NCBI RefSeq assembly: GCF_008843145.1
Contig: NZ_CP030265.1
Location: 453,501 to 517,500, forward strand
DNA from: Skermanella pratensis
Lineage (GTDB): Bacteria > Pseudomonadota > Alphaproteobacteria > Azospirillales > Azospirillaceae
Direction: 5' to 3'
Length of the DNA stretch: 64,000 bases
Made by a program: the position numbers and the translations under genes
Notes under the pieces: model-generated
Seen by the model: the letters and a program-made list of their open reading frames with translations, nothing else
Told to the model about the DNA's origin: nothing
Database searches by the model: none
In this document: positions 35,532-49,336 of the stretch, piece by piece
Numbering within the stretch: position 1 is the stretch's first letter
Layout: the number at the start of each line of letters is the position of its first letter

Positions 35532-36083
35532 ATGCGTAGGGAACTGATCGGCGCCGCTTCGGCCATTGCCCTGATGACGGGCGCCGCCTTCGCGCAGGGC
35601 ACTTCGACCACCGATCCGTCCGGTACTCCCTCGGTTCCGCCCGCCGCCGTGGACGGCATGCCCGCCACCGGCGCGGTCAGCGCCGAGGAGATGATCGGCG
35701 AGGACGTCATGGGCAGCGACGGGGAGAAGATCGGCTCCGTCGAGGACGTGATCATCGATCCGGCATCGGGCGAGCCGACGCAGCTGGTGATCTCCAGCGG
35801 CGGCTTCCTGGGAATCGGCGAGAAGCAGATCTCGGTCGATTTCTCCCAGGTGCAGGTCCAGACCGAAGAGGACGGCGAACCGGAAAGCCTGACCCTCTCG
35901 AACATGACCCAGGCCGATGTCGAGGCGATGCCGGAATTCGAATACAGCGATACCATGACCACCTTGAACCGCAGCGGCGATGCCGGCATGAGCGGCAGCA
36001 CCGGCACCACCCCGGGCGCGGGCGGCATGACGGGAGGTGCGGGAGGCACCGGCGCCACGACCGGCGGCGGCGGCTCGCAGTAG
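35532..36083 (+). CDS. Exported PRC-barrel domain protein
   Basis: The 183-residue protein has a signal peptide (MRRELIGAASAIALMTGAAFAQG) split from the mature chain after AFA, a Ser/Pro/Thr-rich spacer, and a PRC-barrel domain (EEMIGEDVMGSDGEKIGSV, then EDVIIDPASGEP). The C-terminal 35 residues are a Gly/Thr-rich low-complexity tail. The ATG at 35532 has AGAGGAG upstream. Secreted PRC-barrel proteins are common in this bacterial group and are often linked to osmotic or general stress; that role is inference. A strong terminator follows. Confidence 0.85.
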   Translation: MRRELIGAASAIALMTGAAFAQGTSTTDPSGTPSVPPAAVDGMPATGAVSAEEMIGEDVMGSDGEKIGSVEDVIIDPASGEPTQLVISSGGFLGIGEKQISVDFSQVQVQTEEDGEPESLTLSNMTQADVEAMPEFEYSDTMTTLNRSGDAGMSGSTGTTPGAGGMTGGAGGTGATTGGGGSQ

Positions 36084-36145
36084 GCTTCGATCGTAAGCAG
36101 AACCGGGGATGCGCAGGGGACCGACAACCTTGTGTGACCTGGGAG

Positions 36146-36172
36146 GACCCCCGGAGCGGCGCTCCGGGGGTC
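36146..36172 (+). terminator. Terminator between convergent PRC-barrel and meaB genes
   Basis: A perfect 12-bp stem GACCCCCGGAGC/GCTCCGGGGGTC (36146-36157 with 36161-36172) with a GGC loop is followed by TCTCATTT. It ends transcription of the PRC-barrel gene and sits 13 bases before the end of the oppositely oriented meaB. Confidence 0.85.
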
Positions 36173-36185
36173 TCTCATTTCAGGG

Positions 36186-37106
36186 TCAGAGCAACCGTCG
36201 GGCGACGGCCCGAAGCTCCCCGAAGGGAGCGTCGCCCGGCCCCAGGTCCAGCGGGCCGGCGCGGCGGATGCCTTCGCGGCCGAACCGTTCGCGGACCGCC
36301 TCCGCCAGCCATGTCCGCGCCTGGGCATGGCGCTGGCTTTCCAAGCGGCCCGTTCCGGCCAGCCAAACGCCATGTTCGCCCAGCGTGGAGATCAGCTCGC
36401 CGATGCCCTGGCGCTGCTGCACCGACAGGGCCAGCACCGGAACGCTCCAGCCGCCGCGCGCCTCCTCGGCGAGGCTGAGCGCCCCCCGGACATCGGCGCG
36501 GGCGCGTTCCGCCGCGGCACCCATGTCGGACTTGGTCACGACGACGATGTCCGGGATCTCGACGATGCCGGCCTTCATGAACTGCAGGCTGTCGCCCGAG
36601 CCGGGCTGGACGCAGAACACCACCGTGTCCGCCGTCCCGGCGATGTCGGTTTCCGACTGGCCGACTCCCACCGTCTCGATCAGCACGACGTCGTAGACGG
36701 CCCGCATCAGCACCATGGCCGCGACGGTCAAGCCCGCCAGCCCGCCCAGCCGGTCGCGCGCCGCCATGGAGCGGACGAAGCAGCCGGCATCCTCCGGATC
36801 GGTGCCCAGGCGGGTGCGGTCGCCCAGCAGGGCGCCGCCGCTGCGCCTGGACGACGGATCCACCGCGATGCAGCCGACCGTCTTTCCCAGGCTCCGGTAT
36901 TCGGTGATCAGCGCGCCGGTCAGCGTCGATTTCCCGACGCCGGGCGGGCCGGTCAGCCCGATCACGTGGGCGACCGGGTCCTTGTAGGCGGAATCCAGCA
37001 GGTCCGCGGTGGCGGCGCCATCGGGATCGCGTTCGATCCCGGCCAGCGCCGCCGCCAGAGCCGCCTTCTCTCCGCGCGCCAGCGCGTCGCGGAGCTTGGC
37101 CAGCAT
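36186..37106 (-). CDS. meaB: MeaB, methylmalonyl-CoA mutase-associated GTPase
   Basis: The 306-residue G protein has Walker A GPPGVGKST, the MeaB-type CIAVDPSSRRSGGALLGDRTR block, ETVGVGQSE and VVVTKSDMG for guanine recognition. MeaB protects and reactivates the B12-dependent methylmalonyl-CoA mutase by gating cofactor loading. It starts five bases after the ppdK stop on the same strand, so the two are probably co-transcribed; the mutase genes are not in the window. Confidence 0.93.
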   Translation of the reverse strand: MLAKLRDALARGEKAALAAALAGIERDPDGAATADLLDSAYKDPVAHVIGLTGPPGVGKSTLTGALITEYRSLGKTVGCIAVDPSSRRSGGALLGDRTRLGTDPEDAGCFVRSMAARDRLGGLAGLTVAAMVLMRAVYDVVLIETVGVGQSETDIAGTADTVVFCVQPGSGDSLQFMKAGIVEIPDIVVVTKSDMGAAAERARADVRGALSLAEEARGGWSVPVLALSVQQRQGIGELISTLGEHGVWLAGTGRLESQRHAQARTWLAEAVRERFGREGIRRAGPLDLGPGDAPFGELRAVARRLL

Positions 37107-37111
37107 GCCGG

Positions 37112-39805
<2,694 letters not shown>

Positions 39806-39950
39806 GGTGCTCCCCGGTAACTCCTGTGATGGACTCAAATACTGGATTGACCGTGGTTAACAACTACCCCGGCAAAATGCTCCAGGACTATTCCGCGAGT
39901 TGTTGGACGGAACAGGGCTTTGCATATGATCATATACGAACCGTCACGCC

Positions 39951-42044
39951 TCAGCCCTCTATCCTGGAGAAATCCGCGATCCGATTCAAGGTCGCGGGAA
40001 TCTGGCTCAGGAGACGCAGACGGTTTACACGGAGGGGTGGCTGGTCGGCATTGACCGTCACCTTGTCGAAGAAAGCATCCACCGGCGCGCGGAGGGCTGC
40101 CAGCGCGCCCATGCAGCCGGCGAAGTCCTCCGTGGCGAGCAGGGGTACCGCGCAGCGCTCGGCTTCGGCCAGCGCCTGGAACAGCGCCTTCTCCTCCGGC
40201 TGCTCCAGCAGGCCCGCCTCGGGCGCGCCGCCATGGCCGGTCCCGTCCTTCTTCTCCTCGATCCGGACGATGTTGGTGGCCCGCCGGTAGGCGGTCAGCA
40301 GGTTGGCGCCGTCGTCGGTGCCCAGGAAGCCCTGGAGCGCCTGGACCCGCGACAGCAGGCGAACCAGGTCGTCCTCCCCGCCGAGCGCGAACACGGCGTC
40401 CACCAGGTCGTGGCGGACGCCCCGGTCGCGCAGCACGACCTTCAGCCGGTCGGCGAAGAAGTCCAGCAGCTGCGGCCCGACCTGGGCGGCCGGCACCAGC
40501 TTCTCGGCCCGGTAGAGCCCGTGGGCGATCCCGAAGATGCTGCCCAGGTCCAGCCTCAGCCCGTTGTCCATGATCAGGCGGATCAGGCCGAGGGCGGCGC
40601 GGCGCAGGGCGTAGGGATCCTTGGAGCCGGTCGGCCGCTCGTCGATCGCGAAGAACCCCACGAGGGTGTCCAGCTTGTCGGCGAGCGCCACGGCGACGCT
40701 GACCGGCGCGGTCGGGCAGCGGTCGTTGGGTCCCAGCGGCTTGTAGTGCTCGGCGACGGCATCGGCGACTTCGGGAGCCAGCCCCTCGCCCAGCGCGTAG
40801 TAGCGGCCCATGACGCCCTGGAGTTCCGGGAACTCCCCGACCATGCCGGACACCAGGTCCGCCTTGGCGAGCCGGGCGGCCAGGCGCGCCCGGTCGGGAT
40901 CGCATCCCGGCACGAAGGCGGCCAGCTCTGCGGCCAGGGTCTCCAGCCGGTTGACCTTCTCCGCGACGGTGCCGAGACGGGCGTGGAAGATCACCGACCC
41001 GAGCGCCGGGACCCGCTCCTCCAGCCTGACCTTGCGGTCCTGCTCCCAGAAGAACTTGGCGTCGGACAGCCGCGCGCGCAGAACGCGCTCGTTGCCGGCG
41101 ATCACGGCGGCCCCGCCGTCCGACGTGACCATGTTGGCGACCACCACGAAGCGCGCCGCCAGCGCGCCGGTCGCGTCGGTCGTGGCGAAATACTTCTGGT
41201 GGGTCCGCATGGAGGTGGTCAGCACCTCCGGCGGAACGTCCATGAATTGCTGGTCGATGGCGCCGCTCAGCACGACCGGCCACTCGACCAGCCCGGTGAC
41301 CTCGTCGAGCAAACCCTCGTCCGGCGCCACCACGAGGCCGTGGGCGCCCGCGGCCTCCGCCGCGTCGGAGGATATCTTCGCCCGGCGCTCGTCCCGCGAC
41401 AGGATCACGTGGGCCGACCGCAGGCCGTCGCGGTACTGGTCGAAGCTGCGGGCCTCGACCACGGTGTCAGGGGAGAGGAATCGGTGTCCCCGGGTGGTGT
41501 CGACGAATGTCAGCATTCCGAGGCCGCCGCCGAGATCGAAGGATCCCTCGACCGGCTTGCCGTCGAACACCGCCAGGATGTGGTGCAGCGGGCGGACCCA
41601 GCGGAAGCCGCCGGTCGACCAGCGCATGCTCTTGGGCCACGGCAGCTCGCGGATCGTCTCCGCGATCAGGCCGGGCAGCACCTCGGCGGTGGCGCGGCCG
41701 GGCTTCTCCACCACGGCGAACCAGAACGACCCCTTGCCGGTGTCGCGCTGCTCGCACTGGTCCAGGCTGGACAGGCCGGCGCCCCGCAGGAAGCCGGCGA
41801 CCGCCTGCTCCGGCGAGCCGACGCGCGGTCCCTTGCGCTCCTCCCGGACGTCGGCGGTGCGGCCGGCCAGGCCTTCCACCACCAGCGCCAGCCGGCGCGG
41901 GGTGGAGTGGGCCTCGCTCGCGGCGGCCTGGAGGCCGGCGGCCTCCAGCTTGGCGGTGACGAGACGCTGGAGATCCTCGGCCGCGCGGGCTTGCATGCGG
42001 GCCGGGATATCCTCGGAGAACAGTTCGATCAGAAGCTGGGGCAT
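39951..42044 (-). CDS. glyS: Glycyl-tRNA synthetase beta subunit
   Basis: The 697-residue subunit starts MPQLLIELFSEDIPARMQ, the family-typical start, and has the conserved RWSTGGFRWVRPLHHILAVFDG region and the HD-like C-terminal part (DKLDTLVGFFAIDERPTGSKDPYALRR split over two motifs). It binds tRNA-Gly in the alpha2beta2 enzyme. It lies 16 bases downstream of glyQ. Confidence 0.96.
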   Translation of the reverse strand: MPQLLIELFSEDIPARMQARAAEDLQRLVTAKLEAAGLQAAASEAHSTPRRLALVVEGLAGRTADVREERKGPRVGSPEQAVAGFLRGAGLSSLDQCEQRDTGKGSFWFAVVEKPGRATAEVLPGLIAETIRELPWPKSMRWSTGGFRWVRPLHHILAVFDGKPVEGSFDLGGGLGMLTFVDTTRGHRFLSPDTVVEARSFDQYRDGLRSAHVILSRDERRAKISSDAAEAAGAHGLVVAPDEGLLDEVTGLVEWPVVLSGAIDQQFMDVPPEVLTTSMRTHQKYFATTDATGALAARFVVVANMVTSDGGAAVIAGNERVLRARLSDAKFFWEQDRKVRLEERVPALGSVIFHARLGTVAEKVNRLETLAAELAAFVPGCDPDRARLAARLAKADLVSGMVGEFPELQGVMGRYYALGEGLAPEVADAVAEHYKPLGPNDRCPTAPVSVAVALADKLDTLVGFFAIDERPTGSKDPYALRRAALGLIRLIMDNGLRLDLGSIFGIAHGLYRAEKLVPAAQVGPQLLDFFADRLKVVLRDRGVRHDLVDAVFALGGEDDLVRLLSRVQALQGFLGTDDGANLLTAYRRATNIVRIEEKKDGTGHGGAPEAGLLEQPEEKALFQALAEAERCAVPLLATEDFAGCMGALAALRAPVDAFFDKVTVNADQPPLRVNRLRLLSQIPATLNRIADFSRIEG

Positions 42045-42060
42045 GGTTTCCGGCGGTCTG

Positions 42061-42993
42061 TCAGGAGGTCGGGCCGGCGACGGACGGGACCGATGCCGGA
42101 GCCAGTGCCGGGGCCGATGCCGGCAATCCCGCCAGCCAGGCCTCGCAGCAGCCTTTGGCGAGCGCCCGGACACGGCCGATATAGGCGGCCCGCTCGACCA
42201 CGCTGATCACGCCTCGCGCATCCAGCAGGTTGAACAAATGGCTCGCCTTGATGCATTGGTCATAAGCGGGCAGGGCCAGCCTGGCGTCCAGCAGCGTCCG
42301 GCATTCCGCCTCGGCGTCCTTGAAATGCCGGAGCAGCCGGTCGGTGTCGGCGTATTCGAAGTTGAAGGTGGAGAACTCCACCTCCGACCGCTTGAAGACG
42401 TCGCCGTAGCGCACGCCGGCACCGTTGAAGTCCAGGTCGTAGACGTTCTCGACGCCCTGGACATACATGGCGAGCCGTTCCAGGCCGTAGGTCAGCTCGA
42501 CCGCGACTGGGTCGCACTCGATGCCGCCGACCTGCTGGAAATAGGTGAACTGGGTGACCTCCATGCCGTCGCACCAGACCTCCCAGCCCAGTCCCCAGGC
42601 GCCCAGGGTCGGGCTTTCCCAGTCGTCCTCGACGAAGCGGATGTCGTGCAGCGCGGGGTCGATGCCCAGGGCGTACAGGCTCTTCAGGTAGAGGTCCTGC
42701 GCGTCGGCCGGCGACGGCTTCAGGATCACCTGGAACTGGTAGTAATGCTGCAAGCGGTTGGGATTCTCGCCGTAGCGGCCGTCCTTGGGGCGGCGCGACG
42801 GCTGGACATAGGCCGCGCGCCAAGCCTGCGGCCCCAGCGCCCGCAAGGTCGTCGCCGGGTGGAACGTGCCGGCGCCGACCTCCATGTCGTAGGGCTGGAG
42901 GATGACGCAGCCCTGTTCCGCCCAGAAATCCTGGAGCTTGAGGATCAGCCCCTGGAAGCTGAGGGGCCGTGTCGCCGCGCTTGCAGGCGCCAT
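42061..42993 (-). CDS. glyQ: Glycyl-tRNA synthetase alpha subunit
   Basis: The 310-residue catalytic class II subunit has [19 protein letters not shown], the [15 protein letters not shown] active-site block, [19 protein letters not shown] and [20 protein letters not shown] regions, each typical of GlyQ. The C-terminus carries an Ala/Pro-rich tail of about 25 residues beyond the usual end. It forms an operon with glyS. Confidence 0.96.
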   Translation of the reverse strand: MAPASAATRPLSFQGLILKLQDFWAEQGCVILQPYDMEVGAGTFHPATTLRALGPQAWRAAYVQPSRRPKDGRYGENPNRLQHYYQFQVILKPSPADAQDLYLKSLYALGIDPALHDIRFVEDDWESPTLGAWGLGWEVWCDGMEVTQFTYFQQVGGIECDPVAVELTYGLERLAMYVQGVENVYDLDFNGAGVRYGDVFKRSEVEFSTFNFEYADTDRLLRHFKDAEAECRTLLDARLALPAYDQCIKASHLFNLLDARGVISVVERAAYIGRVRALAKGCCEAWLAGLPASAPALAPASVPSVAGPTS

Positions 42994-43120
42994 GTTCGCT
43001 CACACTTTATGATTATGTTGCAGTGCGTGGACGATACGCGGGCAATCTGGCGGAATCAAGTGCAGGAGGCGATGCGGTGGAGCCGCCGACCCGGGGCGGG
43101 TGAACGGCGCAGGGCCGGAT

Positions 43121-43200
43121 TGTCCACAGATGAACGCGATTGGACAAAGACAGGATCGAAAAAACATCTGTGTCCATCTGCGTTCATCTGTGGACGGACA
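43121..43200. repeat. Imperfect palindrome with TCCACAGATGAACGC arms
   Basis: The left arm (43121-43146) and right arm (43171-43200) pair over most of their length, sharing TCCACAGATGAACGC. The sequence type (ATCCACAGATGAACGCAGAT-like) is a widely dispersed short repeat in bacterial chromosomes. It follows the minus-strand gene ending at 43213 and could act as its transcription end. Confidence 0.65.
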
Positions 43201-43212
43201 ACGGGAACTCCC

Positions 43213-43452
43213 TCACCGGTAAGGGCAGTCCGGGCGGCCGCAGGCGTCGGCCTTGGCGGCCGGCACGTAGACGCCGCAGGAAGCGCAGCGGACCATCTCC
43301 TGGGCGTCGTGGGGGCGCGGGCGGGGCAGCCCGGCCTCGCGGCGGGCCGCCATCTCGCGCTTCGCCTTGGCGATCGCCTGGGAGCGGGCCACGAACTTGA
43401 AGCCGAACCACACGATGGCGATCAGCAGGACGAGGGTGAGGAGCTTCAGCAT
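43213..43452 (-). CDS. PP0621-type small membrane-anchored zinc-ribbon-like protein
   Basis: The 79-residue protein has one N-terminal membrane helix (MLKLLTLVLLIAIVWFGFKF), a basic coiled stretch, and a C-terminal MVRCASCGVYVPAAKADACG with a final Cys (GRPDCPYR), a four-cysteine metal-binding knuckle. This matches the PP0621 family of unknown function. It lies about 50 bases after thiG on the same strand. Confidence 0.8.
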   Translation of the reverse strand: MLKLLTLVLLIAIVWFGFKFVARSQAIAKAKREMAARREAGLPRPRPHDAQEMVRCASCGVYVPAAKADACGRPDCPYR

Positions 43453-43504
43453 GCTTTCTCTTAGTGCCCCCGCCCCATGCCGGTCAAGTCAGGTGCCGGT
43501 CAAG

Positions 43505-45701
<2,197 letters not shown>

Positions 45702-45748
45702 CGGGCGGGTCGAAATATCGGAATTGGATCGCGCTGTCGTCACGGGGG

Positions 45749-45829
45749 CTCCCTTCGTCGGCATTATCCGAACAGGTTCGATGGGTATGATCTCAGCCGG
45801 CCCATCGACGGACCGGCACCCCAGCCAGA
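45749..45829 (-). promoter_or_regulatory. TPP riboswitch (THI element)
   Basis: On the minus strand the RNA reads GGGGTGCC, then the highly conserved GGCTGAGATCATACCCATCG, AACCTGTTCGGATAATGCCG and a 3' GAAGGGAGC closing stem. This is the complete THI box fold. It lies about 50 bases before the thiO start, so TPP binding should switch off the thiamine operon. Confidence 0.95.
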
Positions 45830-45923
45830 TTTTCCGGACTCGCGCCCGGGGTCGAGACTATGCGGCATGCCCCGGCGTGATCGCAAGGCTTATCGGGCAG
45901 CCGCCCAGTCCGGGGGGGGGACG

Positions 45924-46784
45924 CTACAGGCCGAAGCGCGACCACATGGCGCGTTCCTCGACGGCGCCGATCACGGCGGACGCCAGATCGTCGGCGACGC
46001 CGGCCGGCAGCAGCGGCAGCGCCGCTTCGGTCCGGATGCGGCCGCGCCACCAGCGGCGCTCGCCATGGACCAGCCGCAGGTCGACCTTTTCGCCGAAGCG
46101 GTCGCGCATGACCGAGCGCAGGTCGCCGAGCCCGTCGACCAGTCCCAGGTCCAGCGCCTTGGCGCCGGTCCAGAACTCGCCCGAGAACAGCTCGTCGTCG
46201 GTCCCCTTCAGGCGGTCGCCCCGGCGGCCCCGGACCATGGCCTTGAAGGCGTCGTGGATCTCCGTCTGGATCGCCTTCAGCCGCACGATGTCCTCGTCCC
46301 GCTCGGGCTGGAACGGGTCGAGCATGGCCTTCCGGGTGCCGGAGGTATGCACGCGCCGCTCGATCCCGTAGCGGGCTATCAGGTCCTGGAAGCCGAAGCC
46401 CGCGGAAACCACGCCGATCGAGCCGATGATCGAGCTGGGATCGGCATGGATCTCGTCGGCGGCGCAGGCCAGCCAGTAGCCGCCCGATGCCGCGACGTCC
46501 TCCGCGAAGGCGAAAACCGGCACCTTCTTCTCGTCGGCCAGCTGGCGGATCCGTCCCGCCACCAGGGCCGACTGGACCGGCGAGCCGCCGGGAGAATTGA
46601 TCTGGAGCGCCACGGCCTGCTGGCCGGGAACGGAGAAGGCGCGCTGGATGGCGGGCGCCAGCGCCGCCAGGGTGATCCCCGGGCGCAGGGCGCCTCCGGC
46701 GCCGATGACGCCGGACAGCCGGAGGACGGAAACGGTGGGGGTGGGCTTGCGACCGAGGGCGGTCATGATACGGCGGATCAGCAT
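45924..46784 (-). CDS. S49-family (SppA-like) serine peptidase
   Basis: The 286-residue protein has the catalytic Ser in VAASGGYWLACAADEI and the catalytic Lys in SGTRKAMLDPFQPE, with GSIGVVSAGF and the INSPGGSPVQSA oxyanion-hole motif. Such peptidases degrade signal peptides or membrane proteins. It is a short, single-domain form. There is no obvious N-terminal membrane span, so it may be cytosolic or loosely attached. It lies just downstream of a methyltransferase gene on the same strand. Confidence 0.9.
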   Translation of the reverse strand: MLIRRIMTALGRKPTPTVSVLRLSGVIGAGGALRPGITLAALAPAIQRAFSVPGQQAVALQINSPGGSPVQSALVAGRIRQLADEKKVPVFAFAEDVAASGGYWLACAADEIHADPSSIIGSIGVVSAGFGFQDLIARYGIERRVHTSGTRKAMLDPFQPERDEDIVRLKAIQTEIHDAFKAMVRGRRGDRLKGTDDELFSGEFWTGAKALDLGLVDGLGDLRSVMRDRFGEKVDLRLVHGERRWWRGRIRTEAALPLLPAGVADDLASAVIGAVEERAMWSRFGL

Positions 46785-46814
46785 GCCGCTTAAGATGGGG
46801 CGGGCGGCATGATT

Positions 46815-47579
46815 TCAAAGATCCAGCGCGGCGCCGTCGCGCAGGATCGCCTCCGCCGCCCCGGTGAACCGTCCGTCGGCCTCGTGCAGGACGAGGCCGG
46901 GCATCAGGCGGGCTGGGCTGCGGGCTCCCTTGCGCGCGGTCACGACGATGCGCCGGGCCGGCCGGCCCGCCTTGGGCCAAAGCGGAACCAGGGTGATCGC
47001 GCCGAACCGGCCGTGCAGTAGCGCTATCAGGTCGTCCAGCCGGTCGGCCCGGTGGACGACGGTCAGGGTGCCGCGCGGCTTCACCCGTCGGGCACAAAAA
47101 TCCAACCAGGCCGCCAAGTCGGCCGCGCCCTCGCCATGGGCCAGCGCGCGGCTCTCTCCCGGCGGCGGGGTGTGGGTGCCGGCCTCCTGGAACGGCGGGT
47201 TGGTCATCACCCGGTCGAAGGCGGTGCGGCCGAGCCCCTCCGGTGGCGCCAGGAGGTCGCCTTCGAGGATGCGGACCCTGTCCTCCAGCCGGTTGGCGCG
47301 GATGTTCTCCGCCCCGAGCGCCGCGAGGTCGGGCTGGAGTTCCAGTCCGGTGACATCGGCCCCGGGAACTCGCGATGCCAGGCAAAGGGTCGCGGCGCCG
47401 ACGCCGGCGCCGACGTCGAGCACCCGTTCGCCCGCCGCGGCGGGCGTCGCCGCCGCCAGCAGCACCGGATCGATGGCTGCGCGGTAGCCCCGGGCGGGCT
47501 GCATCAGGCTGACCCGCCCGCCCAGCAGCCGGTCGGCGGTCCGCGGGGGGGCGGGATTATCGGTCGGGGGCATCTTCAA
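46815..47579 (-). CDS. TrmN6-like N6-adenine tRNA methyltransferase
   Basis: The 254-residue class I methyltransferase has SAM motif I VLDVGAGVGAATLCLA, ELQPDLAALGAENI and the catalytic NPPF in VMTNPPFQEAGTHTPP. This is the COG4123/YfiC family that modifies A37 of tRNA1-Val. The start overlaps the stop of the DUF2007 gene by four bases. Confidence 0.88.
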   Translation of the reverse strand: MKMPPTDNPAPPRTADRLLGGRVSLMQPARGYRAAIDPVLLAAATPAAAGERVLDVGAGVGAATLCLASRVPGADVTGLELQPDLAALGAENIRANRLEDRVRILEGDLLAPPEGLGRTAFDRVMTNPPFQEAGTHTPPPGESRALAHGEGAADLAAWLDFCARRVKPRGTLTVVHRADRLDDLIALLHGRFGAITLVPLWPKAGRPARRIVVTARKGARSPARLMPGLVLHEADGRFTGAAEAILRDGAALDL

Positions 47580-47791
47580 TCAGGAGCAAGGTGGCCCGCC
47601 TCCTCCAGGATCCGGCGGGCCGCGGCGTAATCCTCCTCCGCGACCATCAGCCGCCGCGGGATCGCGCCGATGCTGCCTTCCAGGATGCTGGTATAGGTAT
47701 CGAGGACGATCGCCTCTATGCCGGCATCGGCCAGCAGGGCCGTCAGCCACGAGACCAGCACCGGATCGACCGTGCGCAGGAGTTCCTTCAT
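47576..47791 (-). CDS. DUF2007 domain protein
   Basis: The 71-residue protein (MKELLRTVDPVLVSWLTALL start) has the DUF2007 pattern, with DAGIEAIVLD, a hydrophobic centre and RLMVAEEDYAAARRIL. These small proteins are thought to be signal-transducer-like but have no known reaction. It is translationally coupled to the tRNA methyltransferase gene and divergent from the polyprenyl synthase gene. Confidence 0.85.
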   Translation of the reverse strand: MKELLRTVDPVLVSWLTALLADAGIEAIVLDTYTSILEGSIGAIPRRLMVAEEDYAAARRILEEAGHLAPD

Positions 47792-47975
47792 GATTCCTTT
47801 CCCGGAACGGCGGATGAAACAGGCCGGCGAACCTATCCTCCCCCTGCGAATAGCACGCCGGAGGGGGCATGGAAACGGCATGCCTCCGCGGCCCGGCATG
47901 CGGCGATTTTGACAGCGCACTTGACCAGCGAAGTCCTGTCCTTATGCTCGCTAGCGATTCGTGCCCTGCCACGCC

Positions 47976-49013
47976 ATGCTGGAGACCAAATTGGCGGTCG
48001 TCACCAACCTCAGCCTGAAACGATCAAACCCCGACGTGAACGCACTCGATAAGCTGACGGACCTGGTCGCTGACGACCTCAAGGCCTGCAATACCCTGAT
48101 CATCGATCGGATGCAGTCGCCGGTCGAACTGATCCCCCAACTCGCCGGATACATCATCGCGGCGGGCGGCAAGCGGCTTCGTCCGGTGCTGACGCTCGCC
48201 TCGGCCAAGCTGTGCGGTTACGACGGGACCCGGCATCAGGCGCTCGCCGCCTGCGTCGAGTTCATCCACACCGCGACGCTGCTCCACGACGACGTGGTGG
48301 ACGAGAGCGACCTGCGCCGCGGGCTGGCGTCCGCCAACGCCGTGTTCGGCAACAAGGCGAGCGTCCTGGTCGGCGACTTCCTGTTCAGCCGCTCCTTCCA
48401 GCTGATGGTCGAGGACGGCTCGCTCGAGGTGCTGCGCATCCTGTCCCACGCCTCCGCGGTGATCGCCGAGGGCGAGGTGCTCCAGCTCACCACGTCCAAC
48501 GACACCGGCACCAGCGAGCAGGCCTACCTGGACGTCATCCGCGCCAAGACGGCGGAACTGTTCGCCGCCGCCTGCCAGATCGGCGCGGTGGTGGCGTCGC
48601 GCCCGGCGGCGGAAGCCGACGCCCTGTTCGCCTACGGGCTGAATCTCGGCATCGCGTTCCAACTCGTCGACGACGTGCTGGACTATTCCGCCTTGCAGGC
48701 CCGGCTGGGCAAGACGGTGGGCGACGATTTCCGCGAGGGCAAGATCACCCTGCCGGTGATCCTGGCCTACCGCCGCGGTAGCGACGAGGACCGCGCCTTC
48801 TGGCACCGCACCGTCGAGGAGATGGAGCAGGGCGACGGCGACCTGGACCAGGCCATCGCGATGATGAACCAGCACGGGGCGTTGCGCGACACGGTCGAGC
48901 GCGCCCGGCACTACGGCGCCATCGCCCGCGATTCCCTGGGCCTGTTCCCCGACGGGCCGGAGAAGCGCGCCCTGCTGGACGTCATCGACTTCGTGATCGA
49001 CCGGGAGTTCTGA
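47976..49013 (+). CDS. Polyprenyl diphosphate synthase (octa-/decaprenyl type)
   Basis: The 345-residue enzyme has the first Asp-rich motif LLHDDVVDESDLRRG and the second DDVLDYSA, and GGKRLRPVLTLASAKL. It extends isoprenyl diphosphate chains to make the ubiquinone tail. The ATG at 47976 (MLETKLAVVTNLS) is used; a GTG at 47961 would add five residues. ubiA and ubiD are 4-7 kb away, and a tRNA-Pro gene follows. Confidence 0.93.
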   Translation: MLETKLAVVTNLSLKRSNPDVNALDKLTDLVADDLKACNTLIIDRMQSPVELIPQLAGYIIAAGGKRLRPVLTLASAKLCGYDGTRHQALAACVEFIHTATLLHDDVVDESDLRRGLASANAVFGNKASVLVGDFLFSRSFQLMVEDGSLEVLRILSHASAVIAEGEVLQLTTSNDTGTSEQAYLDVIRAKTAELFAAACQIGAVVASRPAAEADALFAYGLNLGIAFQLVDDVLDYSALQARLGKTVGDDFREGKITLPVILAYRRGSDEDRAFWHRTVEEMEQGDGDLDQAIAMMNQHGALRDTVERARHYGAIARDSLGLFPDGPEKRALLDVIDFVIDREF

Positions 49014-49130
49014 TCCGGTTCCGGAGTATCCGCAGGTTCGGCCGGATATCGTGGAATTCGGCACTTGCGCGGAGACAGCCTACCCGGTATATACCCGCCC
49101 ACGCCGCCTCACGGCGGACATCCAGGGTAA

Positions 49131-49207
49131 CGGAGTGTAGCTCAGCCTGGTAGAGCACTGTCTTCGGGAGGCAGGGGCCGGAGGTTCGAATCCTCTCACT
49201 CCGACCA
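49131..49207 (+). tRNA. tRNA-Pro (anticodon CGG)
   Basis: The 77-base sequence has acceptor CGGAGTG/CACTCCG with A and CCA encoded, D-arm TAGCTCAGCCTGGTAGAGCA, anticodon loop TTCGGGA (anticodon CGG) and T-arm GGAGGTTCGAATCCTCTC. Confidence 0.97.
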
Positions 49208-49211
49208 TCGA

Positions 49212-49248
49212 GCAAAAAGGGCCTCGGCATCGCCGAGGCCCTTTTTGC
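49212..49248. terminator. Bidirectional terminator after tRNA-Pro
   Basis: A 17-bp perfect stem GCAAAAAGGGCCTCGGC/GCCGAGGCCCTTTTTGC with a three-base loop gives a GC-rich hairpin with flanking A and T runs on either strand. It ends the tRNA-Pro transcript. Confidence 0.93.
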
Positions 49249-49261
49249 TTGGCCCGTGCCA

Positions 49262-49320
49262 TCAAGGCGGAGGCGCGGCGTCCCGCCTCCCGAGGTGCGC
49301 GGGACGCCGCCCCTCCCGCG
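49262..49320. repeat. GC-rich palindromic intergenic repeat, second copy
   Basis: GGCGGAGGCGCGGCGTCCCG...GCGGGACGCCGCCCCTCC resembles the element at 30351-30414 in its two arms, with a different centre. It lies between the tRNA-Pro terminator and the end of the oppositely oriented kinase gene. Confidence 0.6.
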
Positions 49321-49336
49321 CGGCCCTGCCCGACGA

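Noticed and set aside
45702..45764. Start of thiO at 45764
   Set aside because: That ATG lies inside the conserved TPP riboswitch; the ATG at 45701 fits homologues.
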